A stretch of 51,937 nucleotides of DNA, from contig JAATGR010000130.1 of NCBI GenBank assembly GCA_015654575.1, forward strand, positions 1-51,937, in the 5' to 3' direction. A program made the position numbers and the translations under genes. Positions within the stretch are counted from its first letter, which is position 1, and the number at the start of each line of letters is the position of its first letter. This document shows, piece after piece, positions 1-9,849 of this stretch. This DNA is from Actinomycetales bacterium (GTDB lineage Bacteria; Actinomycetota; Actinomycetes; Actinomycetales; Microbacteriaceae). The notes beneath the pieces were generated by a model that was not told the DNA's origin, made no database searches, and was given only the letters and a program-made list of their open reading frames with translations.

Positions 1-1017
1 CAGCCCGACGCCGATGAGAAGCCCGCGCCCGCGGATTCCGGCCACGAGGGGCGAGCCGATCGCCTCGATGGCCGCGCGCAGCTCGACCCCGCGCGTCGCG
101 GCGTTGGCCACGAGCCCGGCGCGCTCTATCTCGGCGAGCACGGCACCCGCGACCGCGGTTCCCAGCGCGTTTCCGCCGAACGTCGATCCGTGCGACCCGG
201 GGAAGAACAGCCCGCTCGCCGCGCCGTAGGTGATGAGCGCACCGATCGGGAACCCTCCGCCGATGCCCTTCGCGACGGTGATCGCGTCGGGCGTGATGCC
301 GGCGTGCTGGAAGGCGAACCACTCGCCGGTGCGCCCGGCGCCGGTCTGGATCTCGTCGATGATCAGCAGCGCACCGTGACGGGCCGTCAGCTCCCTGGCC
401 TCCTCGAGGTAGCCCTCCGGCAGCTCGACCACGCCGGCCTCGCCCTTGATCGGCTCAACGAACAGGGCCGCGACGCGCTCGTCGATCGCCGCCTCGAGCG
501 CCGCCACCGTGGAGTCGAGGAACTCGACACCCGGCACCATCGGACCGAACGGCTCCTGCATGTACGGCTTGCCGGTCAGCGCCAGCGTGCCCATCGTGCG
601 GCCGTGGAACGCGTCGCGCAGCGACAGGATGCGGGGGCGATCCGCTCCCCCGTGCAGCCGGGCGAGCTTGAACGCGGCCTCGTTGGCCTCGGCGCCGGAG
701 TTGCCGAAGTAGACCCGGCCGCTCTCCCCCGTGCCCGCCAGTCGCTTCAGCCGCGCGGCCAGCGCCAACTGCGGCGGCGTCGCGAAGTAGTTCGAGACGT
801 GCACGAGTGTCGCCGCCTGCCGGCTCACCGCCTCGATGAAAGCGGGATGGGCGTGGCCCAGCGAGTCGACGGCGATGCCGGCGAGGAAGTCCAGATAGCG
901 GGTGCCGTCGGCATCCCACAGATGTGAGCCCTCTCCGCGCACGAAGAGCGCCATCCTGTCGCCGGAGTTGCGGATCAGATCCCGTCCTGCGTCGTCCTGC
1001 CAGTCCTGCGCGCTCAT
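1..1017 (-). CDS. argD: Acetylornithine aminotransferase ArgD, partial (3' end outside window)
   Basis: PLP-dependent class-III aminotransferase that converts N-acetylglutamate semialdehyde to N2-acetylornithine in cytoplasmic arginine synthesis. My translation from the ATG at 1017 stays open for 339 codons to the window edge. It shows the class-III features: [15 protein letters not shown] (PLP-phosphate binding), FHGRT, the LIIDEIQTG motif with the cofactor-binding Asp, and the PLP lysine in [13 protein letters not shown]. The start overlaps the argB stop as ATGA, so it is the last visible gene of an argC-J-B-D operon and is probably translationally coupled. About 60 C-terminal residues should lie beyond position 1. 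Confidence 0.95.
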   Translation of the reverse strand, partial: MSAQDWQDDAGRDLIRNSGDRMALFVRGEGSHLWDADGTRYLDFLAGIAVDSLGHAHPAFIEAVSRQAATLVHVSNYFATPPQLALAARLKRLAGTGESGRVYFGNSGAEANEAAFKLARLHGGADRPRILSLRDAFHGRTMGTLALTGKPYMQEPFGPMVPGVEFLDSTVAALEAAIDERVAALFVEPIKGEAGVVELPEGYLEEARELTARHGALLIIDEIQTGAGRTGEWFAFQHAGITPDAITVAKGIGGGFPIGALITYGAASGLFFPGSHGSTFGGNALGTAVAGAVLAEIERAGLVANAATRGVELRAAIEAIGSPLVAGIRGRGLLIGVGL

Positions 1018-1919
1018 GCCGCCACCACCTCTGTGCCAATGCCCTTCTGAGTGAAGATCTCGACGAGCACCGAATGCGGCACCCGCCCGTCGATGATCGC
1101 CGCCGTCTCGACCCCGCCGCAGACCGCGTCCAGGCAGGCCTGCATCTTCGGGATCATGCCCGACTCCAGCCGCGGCATCAGCGCGCGCAGCTCGTCCGCG
1201 GTCAGGTGCGAGACGAGCGAGTCGCGGTTGGGCCAGTCGGCGTAGAGCCCGGGCACGTCGGTGAGCACCACGAGCTTCGTCGCGCCCAGCGCGACCGCGA
1301 GCGCGGCGGCCGCCGCATCCGCGTTGACGTTCAGCGAATGCCCCGGGTTGTCGAGGTCGGGCGCGATCGAGGACACCACGGGGATGCGGCCGGCGTCCAA
1401 CTGGTCGAGGATCGGCTGCGGGTCGACGGTGACGACGTCGCCGACCCGTCCCAGATCGTGCTCCACGCCCTCGACGATGACCCCCCGGCGGCGACCGCCG
1501 AACAGGCCCGCGTCCTCACCGGAGAGCCCGGTGGCGACCGGACCGTACGCGTTGATCTTCGCGACCAGCTGCGGGTTGATCTGACCGGTCAGGACCATCC
1601 GCACCACCGAGATCGCCTCTGTGGAGGTGACCCGGTAGCCGCCCTTGAACTCGCTCGGGATATCGAGCCGGTCGAGCATCCGGGAGATCTGCGGGCCACC
1701 GCCGTGGACGACCACCGGCCGCACGCCGACGTAGCGCAGGTAGGCGATGTCAGCGGCGAAGGCGTCCTGCAGTTCCTCGGACACCATCGCGTTGCCGCCG
1801 TACTTCACCACCACGATCTGGTCGTGGAAACGGCGCAGCCACGGCAGCGACTCGATCAGCGTGAGCGCCTTGGCGCTCGCCTCGTGCGGGTCGGTGTCCT
1901 GCAGGTCGATGTCGCTCAT
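1014..1919 (-). CDS. argB: Acetylglutamate kinase ArgB
   Basis: Phosphorylates N-acetylglutamate, the second step of arginine synthesis and usually the arginine-inhibited one. The 301-residue product has the amino-acid-kinase fold signatures: [10 protein letters not shown] near residue 40, [10 protein letters not shown] near 75, the acetylglutamate-binding stretch [14 protein letters not shown], and a C-terminal [12 protein letters not shown] segment. I chose the ATG at 1919 because it overlaps the argJ stop by ATGA and gives the family's usual length; an upstream in-frame extension to 2099 lies inside argJ and has no family resemblance. Confidence 0.96.
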   Translation of the reverse strand: MSDIDLQDTDPHEASAKALTLIESLPWLRRFHDQIVVVKYGGNAMVSEELQDAFAADIAYLRYVGVRPVVVHGGGPQISRMLDRLDIPSEFKGGYRVTSTEAISVVRMVLTGQINPQLVAKINAYGPVATGLSGEDAGLFGGRRRGVIVEGVEHDLGRVGDVVTVDPQPILDQLDAGRIPVVSSIAPDLDNPGHSLNVNADAAAAALAVALGATKLVVLTDVPGLYADWPNRDSLVSHLTADELRALMPRLESGMIPKMQACLDAVCGGVETAAIIDGRVPHSVLVEIFTQKGIGTEVVAA

Positions 1920-3073
1920 GAGGAGTAGGCGCTGTTCTCGTGCACGTAGTCGTGGGTGAGGTCGTTGGTGAGGATAGTGGCCTCGGCCGCGCCGGTCTTC
2001 AGGTCGATGACGACCTCCGTCGCACGCGGGGTGAGGTCGACGTCCTCGCGGGGGCGGTCGGGGCCGCCTTCGCTGCACACCCGCACCCCGTTCATCCACA
2101 CGTCGACGTCGTACGGGTCGAATGCGGCGGCCGTGGTGCCGATCGCGGCGAGCACCCGGCCCCAGTTGGGGTCGTTGCCGAAGATCGCCGCCTTGAACAG
2201 GTTGTTGCGGGCCACGGAGCGCCCCACCTCGACGGCGTCCGACTCGGACTCGGCGTTGTGCACCCGGATCGTGATGTCATGGCTCGCCCCCTCGGCGTCG
2301 CCCTGCAGCTGCCGTGCGAGGTCGAGGCACACCTCCGTGAGCGCCGCAGCGAACGCGTCCGCGTCGGGTGCGATGCCGCTGGCCCCGCTGGCGAGGAGCG
2401 TCACCTGATCATTGGTGGACATGCAGCCGTCGGAGTCGAGCCGGTCGAAGCTGACGCGGGTCGCACGGCGGAGGGCCGCGTCGGCGGCCTCGGCATCCAG
2501 CACGGCGTCGGTCGTGATCACGACGAGCATCGTGGCAAGACCCGGCGCGAGCATCCCCGCACCCTTCGCCATGCCGCCGACGGTCCAGCCTTCCCCGACA
2601 ACCACGGACCGCTTCGCGCGCGAGTCGGTCGTTATGATCGCCTCGGATGCGGCGACCCCGCCCTCGGCCGACAGCTCGCCGACCGCGGCCGTCACCCCGT
2701 CGAGCACCTTCTGCCGGAAGGCCTCGTCGCCCGAGCCGATGAGGCCAGTGGAGCACACCAGCACGTCGCCGGAGCTGACGCCGAGCAGCTCACCCGCCCG
2801 CTCCGCGGTCTGGTGCGTGGTCTGGAACCCGAAGGATCCGGTGAAGCAGTTCGCGCCGCCCGAGTTGAGGACGACCGCCTCGACCACACCGTCGGCGATC
2901 GCCTGCTCCGACCAGAGGATCGGATTGGCCTTGGCCCGATTGCTCGTGAACACCGCGGCCCCGACCTTCAGCGGACCGCGGTTGACGACCAGGGCGATGT
3001 CCTTGTTGCCGGTGCTCTTCAACCCGACCGCGACCCCGGCCGCCTCGAACCCCTGTGCTGCGGTCACGCTCAC
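1916..3073 (-). CDS. argJ: Bifunctional ornithine acetyltransferase / N-acetylglutamate synthase ArgJ
   Basis: Moves the acetyl group from N-acetylornithine to glutamate, so the arginine pathway runs as a cycle; many homologues also use acetyl-CoA. The product has 385 residues, a normal length. The self-cleavage motif is present: [14 protein letters not shown], with the predicted cut between Ala180 and the nucleophile Thr181. The N-terminal beta subunit precursor ([10 protein letters not shown]) and the C-terminal [10 protein letters not shown] and HENSAYSS ends are intact. It overlaps both argC and argB by 4 bp, consistent with one transcript. Confidence 0.96.
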   Translation of the reverse strand: MSVTAAQGFEAAGVAVGLKSTGNKDIALVVNRGPLKVGAAVFTSNRAKANPILWSEQAIADGVVEAVVLNSGGANCFTGSFGFQTTHQTAERAGELLGVSSGDVLVCSTGLIGSGDEAFRQKVLDGVTAAVGELSAEGGVAASEAIITTDSRAKRSVVVGEGWTVGGMAKGAGMLAPGLATMLVVITTDAVLDAEAADAALRRATRVSFDRLDSDGCMSTNDQVTLLASGASGIAPDADAFAAALTEVCLDLARQLQGDAEGASHDITIRVHNAESESDAVEVGRSVARNNLFKAAIFGNDPNWGRVLAAIGTTAAAFDPYDVDVWMNGVRVCSEGGPDRPREDVDLTPRATEVVIDLKTGAAEATILTNDLTHDYVHENSAYSS

Positions 3074-4197
3074 GGCGCCACTCCGTTCGTGCTCAGCGCT
3101 GTCGCCTCGGGCAGTCCCAGCGCGATGTTCATGGACTGCACGGCGGCGCCCGCCGTGCCCTTGACGAGATTGTCGACCGCCGCGACGACCACGACGCGGT
3201 TCGCCGCGCGGTCGATCGCCAGACCCAGCAGCGCGGTGTTCGCGCCGAGCACGTCGGCGGTGCGCGGCACCTGGCCCGCCGGCAGCAGCTGCACGAACGT
3301 CTCGCCCGCGTAGGCCTGCTCCCAGGCGTCGCGGATGTCGGCGTCAGTCGCGCCCGGCGCGATCGGCGCGGTGGACGTGGCAAGGATGCCGCGCGCCATC
3401 GGCACGATCACGGGGGTGAACGAGATGCGGATGCCGGCGTCCGTGACATTCGCGGCGTCGGAGGATCCGTCCTGCGTCGCAGAATCCGGCCCGAATTCTG
3501 CGACATCCGAGCGGTTCTGCGACGCCCGGGCGGCGGCGAGCGCCTGCCGGATCTCGGGGATGTGCCGGTGCGTGCCTCCCACCGCGTAGGGGTTGGCGGA
3601 GCCCAGGATCTCGCTGCCGAGCAGATGGGTCTTGAGGCTCTTGCCCGCGCCGGAGGGCCCGACGGCGAGGACGGTGACGATGTCTCCCGGGTCGATCACC
3701 CCGGCGGCGACGCCCGGGGCCAGGCTCAGGCTCACGGTCGAGGCGTTGCAGCCCGGGGCGGCGATCCGCGTCGCGCCCACGAGGTTCCGCCGTTGCGCGC
3801 CGCCCGCGACCGGCAGCTCGGGCACGCCGTACGCCCACGGTTCGTGGAAGGCACCGCCGTAGAAGGCCTCCCAAGCCTGCGGCGAGGTCAGGCGGTGGTC
3901 GGCGCCGGCGTCGATCACGAGCGGCACCTCGCCGAGCGCCTCGGTGTATTGCCCTGACTGGCCGTGCGGCAGCGCGAGGAAGACGATGTCGTGCCCGGCG
4001 AGCACCTCGGGCGTGGTGTCCTGCAGGGTCAGATGCGCGAGGCCGCGCAGGTGCGGCTGGTGCGCGACAAGCGGCTGCCCGGCGTTGGCGTGCGCGGTGA
4101 CGGTACGGATCTCGATGTCGGGATGCGCGGCGAGGATGCGGAGGATCTCACCGCCGGCGTAGCCGGACGCGCCGGAAACGGCGACCGAATAGGTCAT
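3070..4197 (-). CDS. argC: N-acetyl-gamma-glutamyl-phosphate reductase ArgC, with an internal insertion
   Basis: NADPH-dependent reduction of N-acetylglutamyl phosphate, third step of arginine synthesis. The Rossmann motif [11 protein letters not shown] is at residues 7-17, the catalytic cysteine is Cys150 in AAPGCNAS, and the catalytic His210 is in GGTHRHIPE. At 375 residues it is about 25-30 longer than typical ArgC. The extra length is a Ser/Asp/Ala-rich stretch at about residues 222-255, just after the catalytic His loop, and its DNA contains an inverted repeat. A possible ribosome site AAGGTGG lies just upstream of the ATG. It is the first gene of the arg operon. Confidence 0.95.
   Translation of the reverse strand: MTYSVAVSGASGYAGGEILRILAAHPDIEIRTVTAHANAGQPLVAHQPHLRGLAHLTLQDTTPEVLAGHDIVFLALPHGQSGQYTEALGEVPLVIDAGADHRLTSPQAWEAFYGGAFHEPWAYGVPELPVAGGAQRRNLVGATRIAAPGCNASTVSLSLAPGVAAGVIDPGDIVTVLAVGPSGAGKSLKTHLLGSEILGSANPYAVGGTHRHIPEIRQALAAARASQNRSDVAEFGPDSATQDGSSDAANVTDAGIRISFTPVIVPMARGILATSTAPIAPGATDADIRDAWEQAYAGETFVQLLPAGQVPRTADVLGANTALLGLAIDRAANRVVVVAAVDNLVKGTAGAAVQSMNIALGLPEATALSTNGVAP
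3476..3523. repeat. Short palindromic element inside argC
   Basis: GTCGCAGAAT at 3476-3485 is the exact reverse complement of ATTCTGCGAC at 3495-3504, with a 9-nt loop. A third copy of the core TTCTGCGAC follows at 3515-3523. The element keeps the argC frame and encodes roughly residues 225-241, a hydrophilic stretch absent from typical ArgC. The structure is seen directly; that it is a mobile or repetitive palindrome is inference. Confidence 0.6.
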
Positions 4198-4598
4198 GGT
4201 TCCACCTTAGAGTCTGAGATTCGGGGCTGCGGGCGGCGACTCCCGCACCCGTGCACACGGGTTCCGCGCAATGCGGTCGCAGGGTCGCCTAGCGTCGGCG
4301 GCCGGCCAGACGTCGCCGCGACACGATCCGACCCGCGATGCGGGCGAGCGATCCGTGGGCGGTTCCAGGCATGCCGAGAAGATATCCCCGCCGCCGCCGG
4401 GCGCGCAAATCCACGCCGCTGCGGTGATCCGTCCGTCGCGTCCCAGAACCCGACAGCCGCCACCGGGCGACGAGCCCGGCCAGAAGTCAGGACGAACCCG
4501 TCGGATGCCGCGATCTCGGCGGTCCGCCGCGGCGTGTCGGCACAGGCGTCCTGTGTTCTGACCGCGGAGGGGAGCACCGCATCGCGCGCCGGGTCGAC
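4198..4598. promoter_or_regulatory. 400-bp pheT-argC intergenic region with a 7-2-7 dyad
   Basis: No convincing gene lies here; the open frames have mixed third-base composition and rare codons. A perfect dyad, ACCCGTG-CA-CACGGGT at 4247-4262, sits about 50 nt upstream of the argC start and could be an operator or small hairpin. I could not recognise a clear ArgR box or a strong terminator for pheT. The length and position fit an arg operon promoter region. Confidence 0.4.
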
Positions 4599-7103
4599 TC
4601 AGTCGCGGATCGTCGCGCCGAAGCGCTCCTCGGCCACCGCGACGCCCGCGAGCTTGGCCTCGGTCGCCTCTGCTGCGGTGAGCGTGCGGTCGGCGGCGCG
4701 GAACCGCAGCGCGAACGTCAGGCTCTTCGCGTCGTCCGGCACGCCCGCCCCGCGGTAGTCGTCGACCAGCCGGACCGATTCGAGCAGCGTGCCGGCGCCG
4801 TCGGTCAGCGCCGCCGAGACCTCCGCGGCGGACACGCCCGCGGGGACCACCAGCGACACGTCCTGGGTGGCGGCGGGGAGGCCCGACAGGGAGGCGACCA
4901 CGACCCGCTCGCCGGCGACCTCGAGGAGCGCGTCGAGGTCGAGCTCGGCGACGGTGACCCGGCCGGGCAGATCGGCATCGCGTGCGACGTCGGGCAGCAG
5001 CTCCCCGACGTAGCCGATCTCACGACCTGCGACGCTGAGGCTGCCCGTGCGCCCGGGGTGAAGGGCCGCGCGCTCCGCCTGGGCGACGTCGATGCGGGTG
5101 CCCGCCGCCGCCGCGATCACGCGGACGGCGTCGAGCACGTCGGAAAGCCCGGCCGCCTCGGCGGCACGGCCGGGCTGCTTCGGTGAGACGGCGCCGGTCA
5201 CCAGCAGACCGACCCGGCGCCGCTGGGGCGGGATTGATTCGTCGAGCTGCGCGAGGGTCGCCGCATCCGGCCGTACCGCGAGCGGGGGCACGGTGGGTGT
5301 GCCATAGCGCACCCCGGCCTCCGGCAGGAAGACGGCACCGCTCTCGAACAACGACAGATCGACGAGGCCGCGCGCGACGTTCCGGTGCGCGGTCTGCAGC
5401 AGGCCCGGCACGAGCGACCGGCGCAGCGCCGGCGACTGACCGGCAAGCGGATTGGCCAGCAGCACCGACGGCAGGTGGGTGCCCGAGGCCGATCCGTGCA
5501 GGTCGTTCTGCGCCTCGGTCGTGAACGGGAACGAGGGCGTCTCCACGAAGCCCGCTGCGGCCAGCGCGTCGCTGACGCGACGACGGCCGCGCTGGGCCGG
5601 GGTCCAGCCTCGGCCGGAGGGCGCGACCGGCAGCACGGAGGGGATGCGGTCGTACCCGGTGACGCGCGCGACCTCCTCCGCGAGGGTCCACCAGTCGGTG
5701 AGGTCGGGGCGCCACGTCGGTGGCACAACATCCCAGCCGGATGCCGTGGGCCGCACCTCGCAGCCGATGAGCTCGAGTGCGCCGCTGATCTCGTCCGCAC
5801 TGTAGTCGACGCCGACCAGCCCGCCGACGAATCCGGCCGGCAACGCGATGACCGTCTGTGGGAGCGCGCTGTGGAGCGCCCCGCCGACGCCGTCCGGCGT
5901 GCCGCCGGCATACTGCACGAGCAGGTCGACGACGCGCTGCGCGGCGACGAACGGGATCGCGGGATCGACGCCGCGCTCGAAGCGGCGCGACGCCTCGGAC
6001 GGCAGCTTGTGCCGGCGGGCGGTGCGCGCGACCGAGACGGTGTCGAAGATCGCGGCCTCCACCAGCACGTCGGTGGTCGCCGCCGTCATCTCGGTCCTCG
6101 CTCCGCCCATCACCCCGGCCAGACCGATGGGCCCGGTCTCGTCGGTGATGAGGAGGTCCTCCGGGTGCAGCTCGCGCACCTGGCCGTCGAGGGTCTCCAG
6201 CTTCTCTCCGGACGCCGCACGGCGGACCGTGATCCCCCCGGAGAGCCGGTCGAGGTCGTAGCCGTGGATCGGGTTCCCGAGCTCGAGCATGACGTAGTTG
6301 GTGATGTCGATGAGCACGCCCAGCGAGCGGATGCCGGCCAGCGCCAGCCGGGTGACCATCCACACCGGGGTGGGACGGGAGGCGTCGACGTCTCGCACGA
6401 CCCGCACGACGAACTCGCTCGCGCCGACCCGGCCGCGGATGGGCGCGTCGTCGACGACCGCGAGGGGGAAGCCCTCGCCCGGCCGCACCTCGGCGGCGTC
6501 ACGCAGGCCGGGGTCGCGGAAGGCGGCGCCGGTCGAGTGGGAGTACTCGCGGGCGACGCCCCGCAGCGACAGCGCGTAGCCCCGGTCGGGGGTGACGTTG
6601 ATCTCGACGGCGACGTCGTCGAGCCCCAGCAGCGTGATTGCGTCGGTGCCTACGGGGGCGTCGATGCCGAGGTCGACGAGCCGGAGGATGCCGGAGTGGT
6701 CGGTGCCCAGACCCAGCTCCTTGGCGGAGGCGATCATGCCGTCCGACACATGGCCGTAGGTCTTGCGCGCAGCGATCGGGAACGGTCCGGGCAGCACGGA
6801 TCCGGGCAGCGTCACCACGACCTTGTCGCCGGCGAAGAAGTTGCCCGCCCCGCAGACGATGCCGCGCACGCCGCCGTGCTCCTCCCCCACGTCGACCTGG
6901 CACCAGCGGATCGTCTTCCCGTTGGACTGCGGCTCGGGCTCGAAGGAGAGCACCTGCCCGACGACGACCGGCCCGGTCACCTCGAACCGGTGGACGTCCT
7001 CCTCCTCGAAGCCGACGCTCACCAGCGACGCCAGCACGTCCTCGGGGGTCGCGTCTTCGGGGACCTCGACGAACTCACGCAACCACGACAGCGGGACGCG
7101 CAT
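4599..7103 (-). CDS. pheT: Phenylalanine--tRNA ligase beta subunit PheT
   Basis: Beta subunit of the cytoplasmic alpha2-beta2 enzyme that charges tRNA-Phe; it carries the editing site and tRNA contacts. The 834-residue product has an N-terminal EMAP/OB-type tRNA-binding domain at about 43-155, the B3/B4 editing domain (SLGVLIDITNYVMLELGNP, PIHGYDLDRL), a B5 domain, and the C-terminal FDX-ACB anticodon-binding domain in the last 95 residues. The ATG at 7103 shares one base with the pheS stop (TGATG). An open frame continues upstream into pheS but is not family-like. Confidence 0.97.
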   Translation of the reverse strand: MRVPLSWLREFVEVPEDATPEDVLASLVSVGFEEEDVHRFEVTGPVVVGQVLSFEPEPQSNGKTIRWCQVDVGEEHGGVRGIVCGAGNFFAGDKVVVTLPGSVLPGPFPIAARKTYGHVSDGMIASAKELGLGTDHSGILRLVDLGIDAPVGTDAITLLGLDDVAVEINVTPDRGYALSLRGVAREYSHSTGAAFRDPGLRDAAEVRPGEGFPLAVVDDAPIRGRVGASEFVVRVVRDVDASRPTPVWMVTRLALAGIRSLGVLIDITNYVMLELGNPIHGYDLDRLSGGITVRRAASGEKLETLDGQVRELHPEDLLITDETGPIGLAGVMGGARTEMTAATTDVLVEAAIFDTVSVARTARRHKLPSEASRRFERGVDPAIPFVAAQRVVDLLVQYAGGTPDGVGGALHSALPQTVIALPAGFVGGLVGVDYSADEISGALELIGCEVRPTASGWDVVPPTWRPDLTDWWTLAEEVARVTGYDRIPSVLPVAPSGRGWTPAQRGRRRVSDALAAAGFVETPSFPFTTEAQNDLHGSASGTHLPSVLLANPLAGQSPALRRSLVPGLLQTAHRNVARGLVDLSLFESGAVFLPEAGVRYGTPTVPPLAVRPDAATLAQLDESIPPQRRRVGLLVTGAVSPKQPGRAAEAAGLSDVLDAVRVIAAAAGTRIDVAQAERAALHPGRTGSLSVAGREIGYVGELLPDVARDADLPGRVTVAELDLDALLEVAGERVVVASLSGLPAATQDVSLVVPAGVSAAEVSAALTDGAGTLLESVRLVDDYRGAGVPDDAKSLTFALRFRAADRTLTAAEATEAKLAGVAVAEERFGATIRD

Positions 7104-8155
7104 CACACCACCATCCCGAACTGCTCGCTGAAGCGCACATCGCCCTCTGCCATGTCGCGCATGTCCTTCACGTCCGAGCGGAACATGAGGGTCCGCTCGA
7201 AGCCCATCCCGAACGCGAAGCCGGAGTACACCTCGGGGTCGATGCCGGCCGCCCGCAGCACGTTGGGGTTGACCATGCCGCATCCGCCCCATTCGATCCA
7301 GCGGGCACCGCCCTTGAACGTCGGATGCCACAGGTCGAATTCGGCGGACGGCTCCGTGAAGGGGAAGTAGTTCGCCCGGATGCGGGTCTTCGCCTCGGCG
7401 CAGAACAGCTGACGGGCGACGTGGTCGAGCGTGCCGCGCAGGTGCGCCATCGTGATGCCCTTGTCCACCACGAGGCCCTCGAACTGGCTGAACACCGGCA
7501 GGTGAGTCGCGTCGAACTCGTCGGTGCGGTAGACCCGGCCGGGACACACCACGTAGATGGGCAGGTCGCGTTGGAGCATGCTGCGCACCTGGACCGGGCT
7601 GGTGTGCGTGCGAAGCACGAGGTGGCGCTCCTCCGGCGCGATGTAGAACGTGTCCTGCATCTGCCGGGCCGGGTGGTCGACGTCGAAGTTGAGGGCGTCG
7701 AAGTTGAACCACTCGTGTTCGAGCTCCGGTCCTTCCGCGATCTCCCAGCCCATGCCGACGAAGATGTCGCCGACCTCCTCCTGCAGCAGGCTGAGGGGAT
7801 GCCGCGCGCCCACCCGGGTGCGGGAGGGCACCGCGGTGATGTCGATCCGCTCAGCCTCCAGCCGCGCTGCGGTCTCGGCGGCGGCGATCTCCGCCTCCCG
7901 GGCCGACAGCGCCTGCGTGACCCTGCCGCGGGCCTGGCCGACGAGCTTGCCGGAGGCCGCCTTCTGGTCGGTGGGCACATCGCGCAGGCTCGCGTTCAGC
8001 CGGGCCAGGGGCGATCCCTCGCCCTGGTGGGCGGCGCGGACGGCCTTGAGCGCTGCGGAGTCGGCGGCGGCGGCGATCGCGGCCAGTGCGTCGTCTGTCG
8101 CCTGCGCCACCGCCTCGGGCGTGATCGGGTTCGCGGAGGAGTCGGACACGAGCAT
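7103..8155 (-). CDS. pheS: Phenylalanine--tRNA ligase alpha subunit PheS
   Basis: Catalytic class-II subunit of PheRS. The 350-residue product has an N-terminal coiled-coil tRNA-binding arm (about 1-90, Ala/Glu rich) and then the class-II core: motif 1 around HPLSLLQEEVGDIF, motif 2 around GRVYRTDEFDATHLPVFSQ, and motif 3 near GFAFGMGFERTLMFR. It is directly coupled to pheT. The gluD remnant lies just upstream on the same strand, 45-122 nt away depending on which gluD frame is real. Confidence 0.97.
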   Translation of the reverse strand: MLVSDSSANPITPEAVAQATDDALAAIAAAADSAALKAVRAAHQGEGSPLARLNASLRDVPTDQKAASGKLVGQARGRVTQALSAREAEIAAAETAARLEAERIDITAVPSRTRVGARHPLSLLQEEVGDIFVGMGWEIAEGPELEHEWFNFDALNFDVDHPARQMQDTFYIAPEERHLVLRTHTSPVQVRSMLQRDLPIYVVCPGRVYRTDEFDATHLPVFSQFEGLVVDKGITMAHLRGTLDHVARQLFCAEAKTRIRANYFPFTEPSAEFDLWHPTFKGGARWIEWGGCGMVNPNVLRAAGIDPEVYSGFAFGMGFERTLMFRSDVKDMRDMAEGDVRFSEQFGMVV

Positions 8156-8277
8156 CGAGTCTACCGAGCGGAGGAGCCGTCTCCGCGGTCGCCGGAGGAG
8201 TCAGTGCGACGGAGCACCGGACTCGGGCGTGCTCGTGCCGCGAGGCCACGCGGTGTGCTCCGCGGGTTCGGCCTGCG

Positions 8278-9153
8278 TCACGAGCAGTTCGGTGTCGGTG
8301 ATGGCCTGCGCCGGCGGCTGCCCGCCCGCGCCCGGGGGGGGCGACCCGCGGTGCGCCGCAGCCGCTTCTCGACCGTGTACGCCAGGTATGACAGCACAAG
8401 GCACAGCGCGACGTAGATCGCGCCGCCGACCAATGCCGAGGGGATGAGCGGCGAGCCGTACACCGCATTCGAGCCGATGAGCTTCACGAAGTACAGGAGC
8501 TCGGGATAGGTGATGATGAAGCCGAGCGCGGTGTCCTTCAGGGTCACGACGAGCTGCGCGATGACGACCGGCATCATGGCGCGGATCGCCTGCGGCAGCA
8601 GGATCAGCCGCAGCACCCCGTTCTTGCGCAGCCCGATCGCGTATCCGGCCTCGCTCTGCCCGCGGGGCAACGACTCCACGCCCGCGCGGACGACCTCGGC
8701 GAGAACCGAGCCGTTGTAGGCGACCAGGGCGATCACCACCGCCCAATAGGCCGGAACCTTCACACCGATCACCGGCAGGCCGTAGTAGATGAGCATCATG
8801 AACACCAGCACCGGGATGGCGCGGAGCACCTCCACGATCCATCCCACCGTCACCCGGATCCAGGCATGATCCGACAGTCTGCCGATGGCGAGCACAAGAC
8901 CGAGCAGCAGCGCGCCGACCGCGGCCGCTGCGAAGGCGGCGAGCGTGCGACCGGCCGCCTCGGCGAACTGCACCCAGACCGCGGTGTAGCCGAAGATCTG
9001 CCACTTCTCGGCAGTGAACTGCCCGGTAGCGGCGAAACGCCACACGACCCAGGCCAGGATCGCGGCCACCACGAGCACCGTGACCACGCCGAGGATGCGG
9101 TTGCGCAGGACAGCACGGGGCCCGGGCGCGTCGTAAAGAACGGAGCCGCTCAT
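8278..9153 (-). CDS. gluD: Glutamate/amino-acid ABC transporter permease GluD-like, frameshifted at C-terminus
   Basis: Inner-membrane permease of the polar-amino-acid ABC family, with several hydrophobic segments and the EAA loop (EVVRAGVESLPRGQSEAGYAIGL) that docks the ATPase. The start ATG at 9153 overlaps the gluC stop. As written, the reading frame crosses eight C (plus-strand 8334-8341) and ends in an Arg/Ser-rich tail at 8278. Adding one C would move it into a frame with ordinary coding composition (QPPAQAITDTELLVTQ...) ending at 8201, for about 317 residues. The membrane core is unaffected, so function is possible either way, but the partner ATPase gene is absent. Confidence 0.85.
   Translation of the reverse strand: MSGSVLYDAPGPRAVLRNRILGVVTVLVVAAILAWVVWRFAATGQFTAEKWQIFGYTAVWVQFAEAAGRTLAAFAAAAVGALLLGLVLAIGRLSDHAWIRVTVGWIVEVLRAIPVLVFMMLIYYGLPVIGVKVPAYWAVVIALVAYNGSVLAEVVRAGVESLPRGQSEAGYAIGLRKNGVLRLILLPQAIRAMMPVVIAQLVVTLKDTALGFIITYPELLYFVKLIGSNAVYGSPLIPSALVGGAIYVALCLVLSYLAYTVEKRLRRTAGRPPRARAGSRRRRPSPTPNCS
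8334..8341. other. Homopolymer run (8 G on plus strand) at the gluD frameshift
   Basis: Eight consecutive G on the plus strand (C on the coding strand) mark the point where the gluD frame leaves the better-looking C-terminal frame. Runs this long are common sites of indel sequencing errors and of slipped-strand mutation. Confidence 0.7.
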
Positions 9154-9797
9154 CGTGTCACCTTCCATCGGTTCTCGATCACGCGCTGCAGCCAGGCCAG
9201 CAGCAGCACCAGTACCACGAACACGACCATGACCCACAGCAGGACGACGAGCCGGTCGGCGCCGCGTTCGCTCAACCAGGAGCGGATCGAGCCGAGGTTC
9301 AGCACGGAGAAGCCGGCGGCCACCGTCGTGTTCTTCAACAGCGCGATGAGCACGCTCATCAACGGCGGGATGACCGAGCGGGCCGCCTGCGGCAGCACGA
9401 CCAGCGTCATGACCTGCCCGAACGTGAGGCCGAGGGCACGCGCCGCCTCCGCCTGGCCGACCGGGACGGTGTTGACACCGGCCCGGATGGTCTCGGCGAT
9501 GTAGGTGGCGGTGTATACGCCGATGGCGCCGATCGCCAACGGCATCGCGTCGATGCGCTGCTGGAGCAGGATCGGCAGGCAGAGTGCGAAGAAGAACATG
9601 ACGAGCGTGAGCGGCGTGTTGCGGATCCAGTTCACGTAGATCGCGCCGATGGCGCGCGCGATCGGCACAGGCGAGACGCGCATCGCGCCGACCACCACGC
9701 CGAGCACGATCGCGACCGCGCCGCCCGCGAGGAACAGCACGAGCGTGCCGCACAGGGCTTCGCCCCATAGGCCGAGGTTGTCGGTGATGACGCCCAT
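9150..9797 (-). CDS. gluC: Glutamate/amino-acid ABC transporter permease GluC-like
   Basis: Second permease of the same importer, 215 residues, with about five hydrophobic segments and an intact EAA motif (ETIRAGVNTVPVGQAEAARALGL). The ATG at 9797 is preceded by a good Shine-Dalgarno (GGAAGGAGCGCAC), which rules out the longer frame reaching into gluB. It ends in an ATGA overlap with gluD. The set is normally an operon of ATPase, binding protein and two permeases; here the ATPase gene is not found. Confidence 0.9.
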   Translation of the reverse strand: MGVITDNLGLWGEALCGTLVLFLAGGAVAIVLGVVVGAMRVSPVPIARAIGAIYVNWIRNTPLTLVMFFFALCLPILLQQRIDAMPLAIGAIGVYTATYIAETIRAGVNTVPVGQAEAARALGLTFGQVMTLVVLPQAARSVIPPLMSVLIALLKNTTVAAGFSVLNLGSIRSWLSERGADRLVVLLWVMVVFVVLVLLLAWLQRVIENRWKVTR

Positions 9798-9849
9798 GTG
9801 CGCTCCTTCCCGGGTGCGGGGCGGCGGCACGCCGCCGCCCCGCCTGCCG

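Noticed and set aside
4194..4577. 127-codon open frame upstream of argC ending with an ATGA overlap
   Set aside because: Mixed third-base use, rare codons such as AGA and ATA, no family resemblance, and any gene beginning ATGA gives this overlap by chance.
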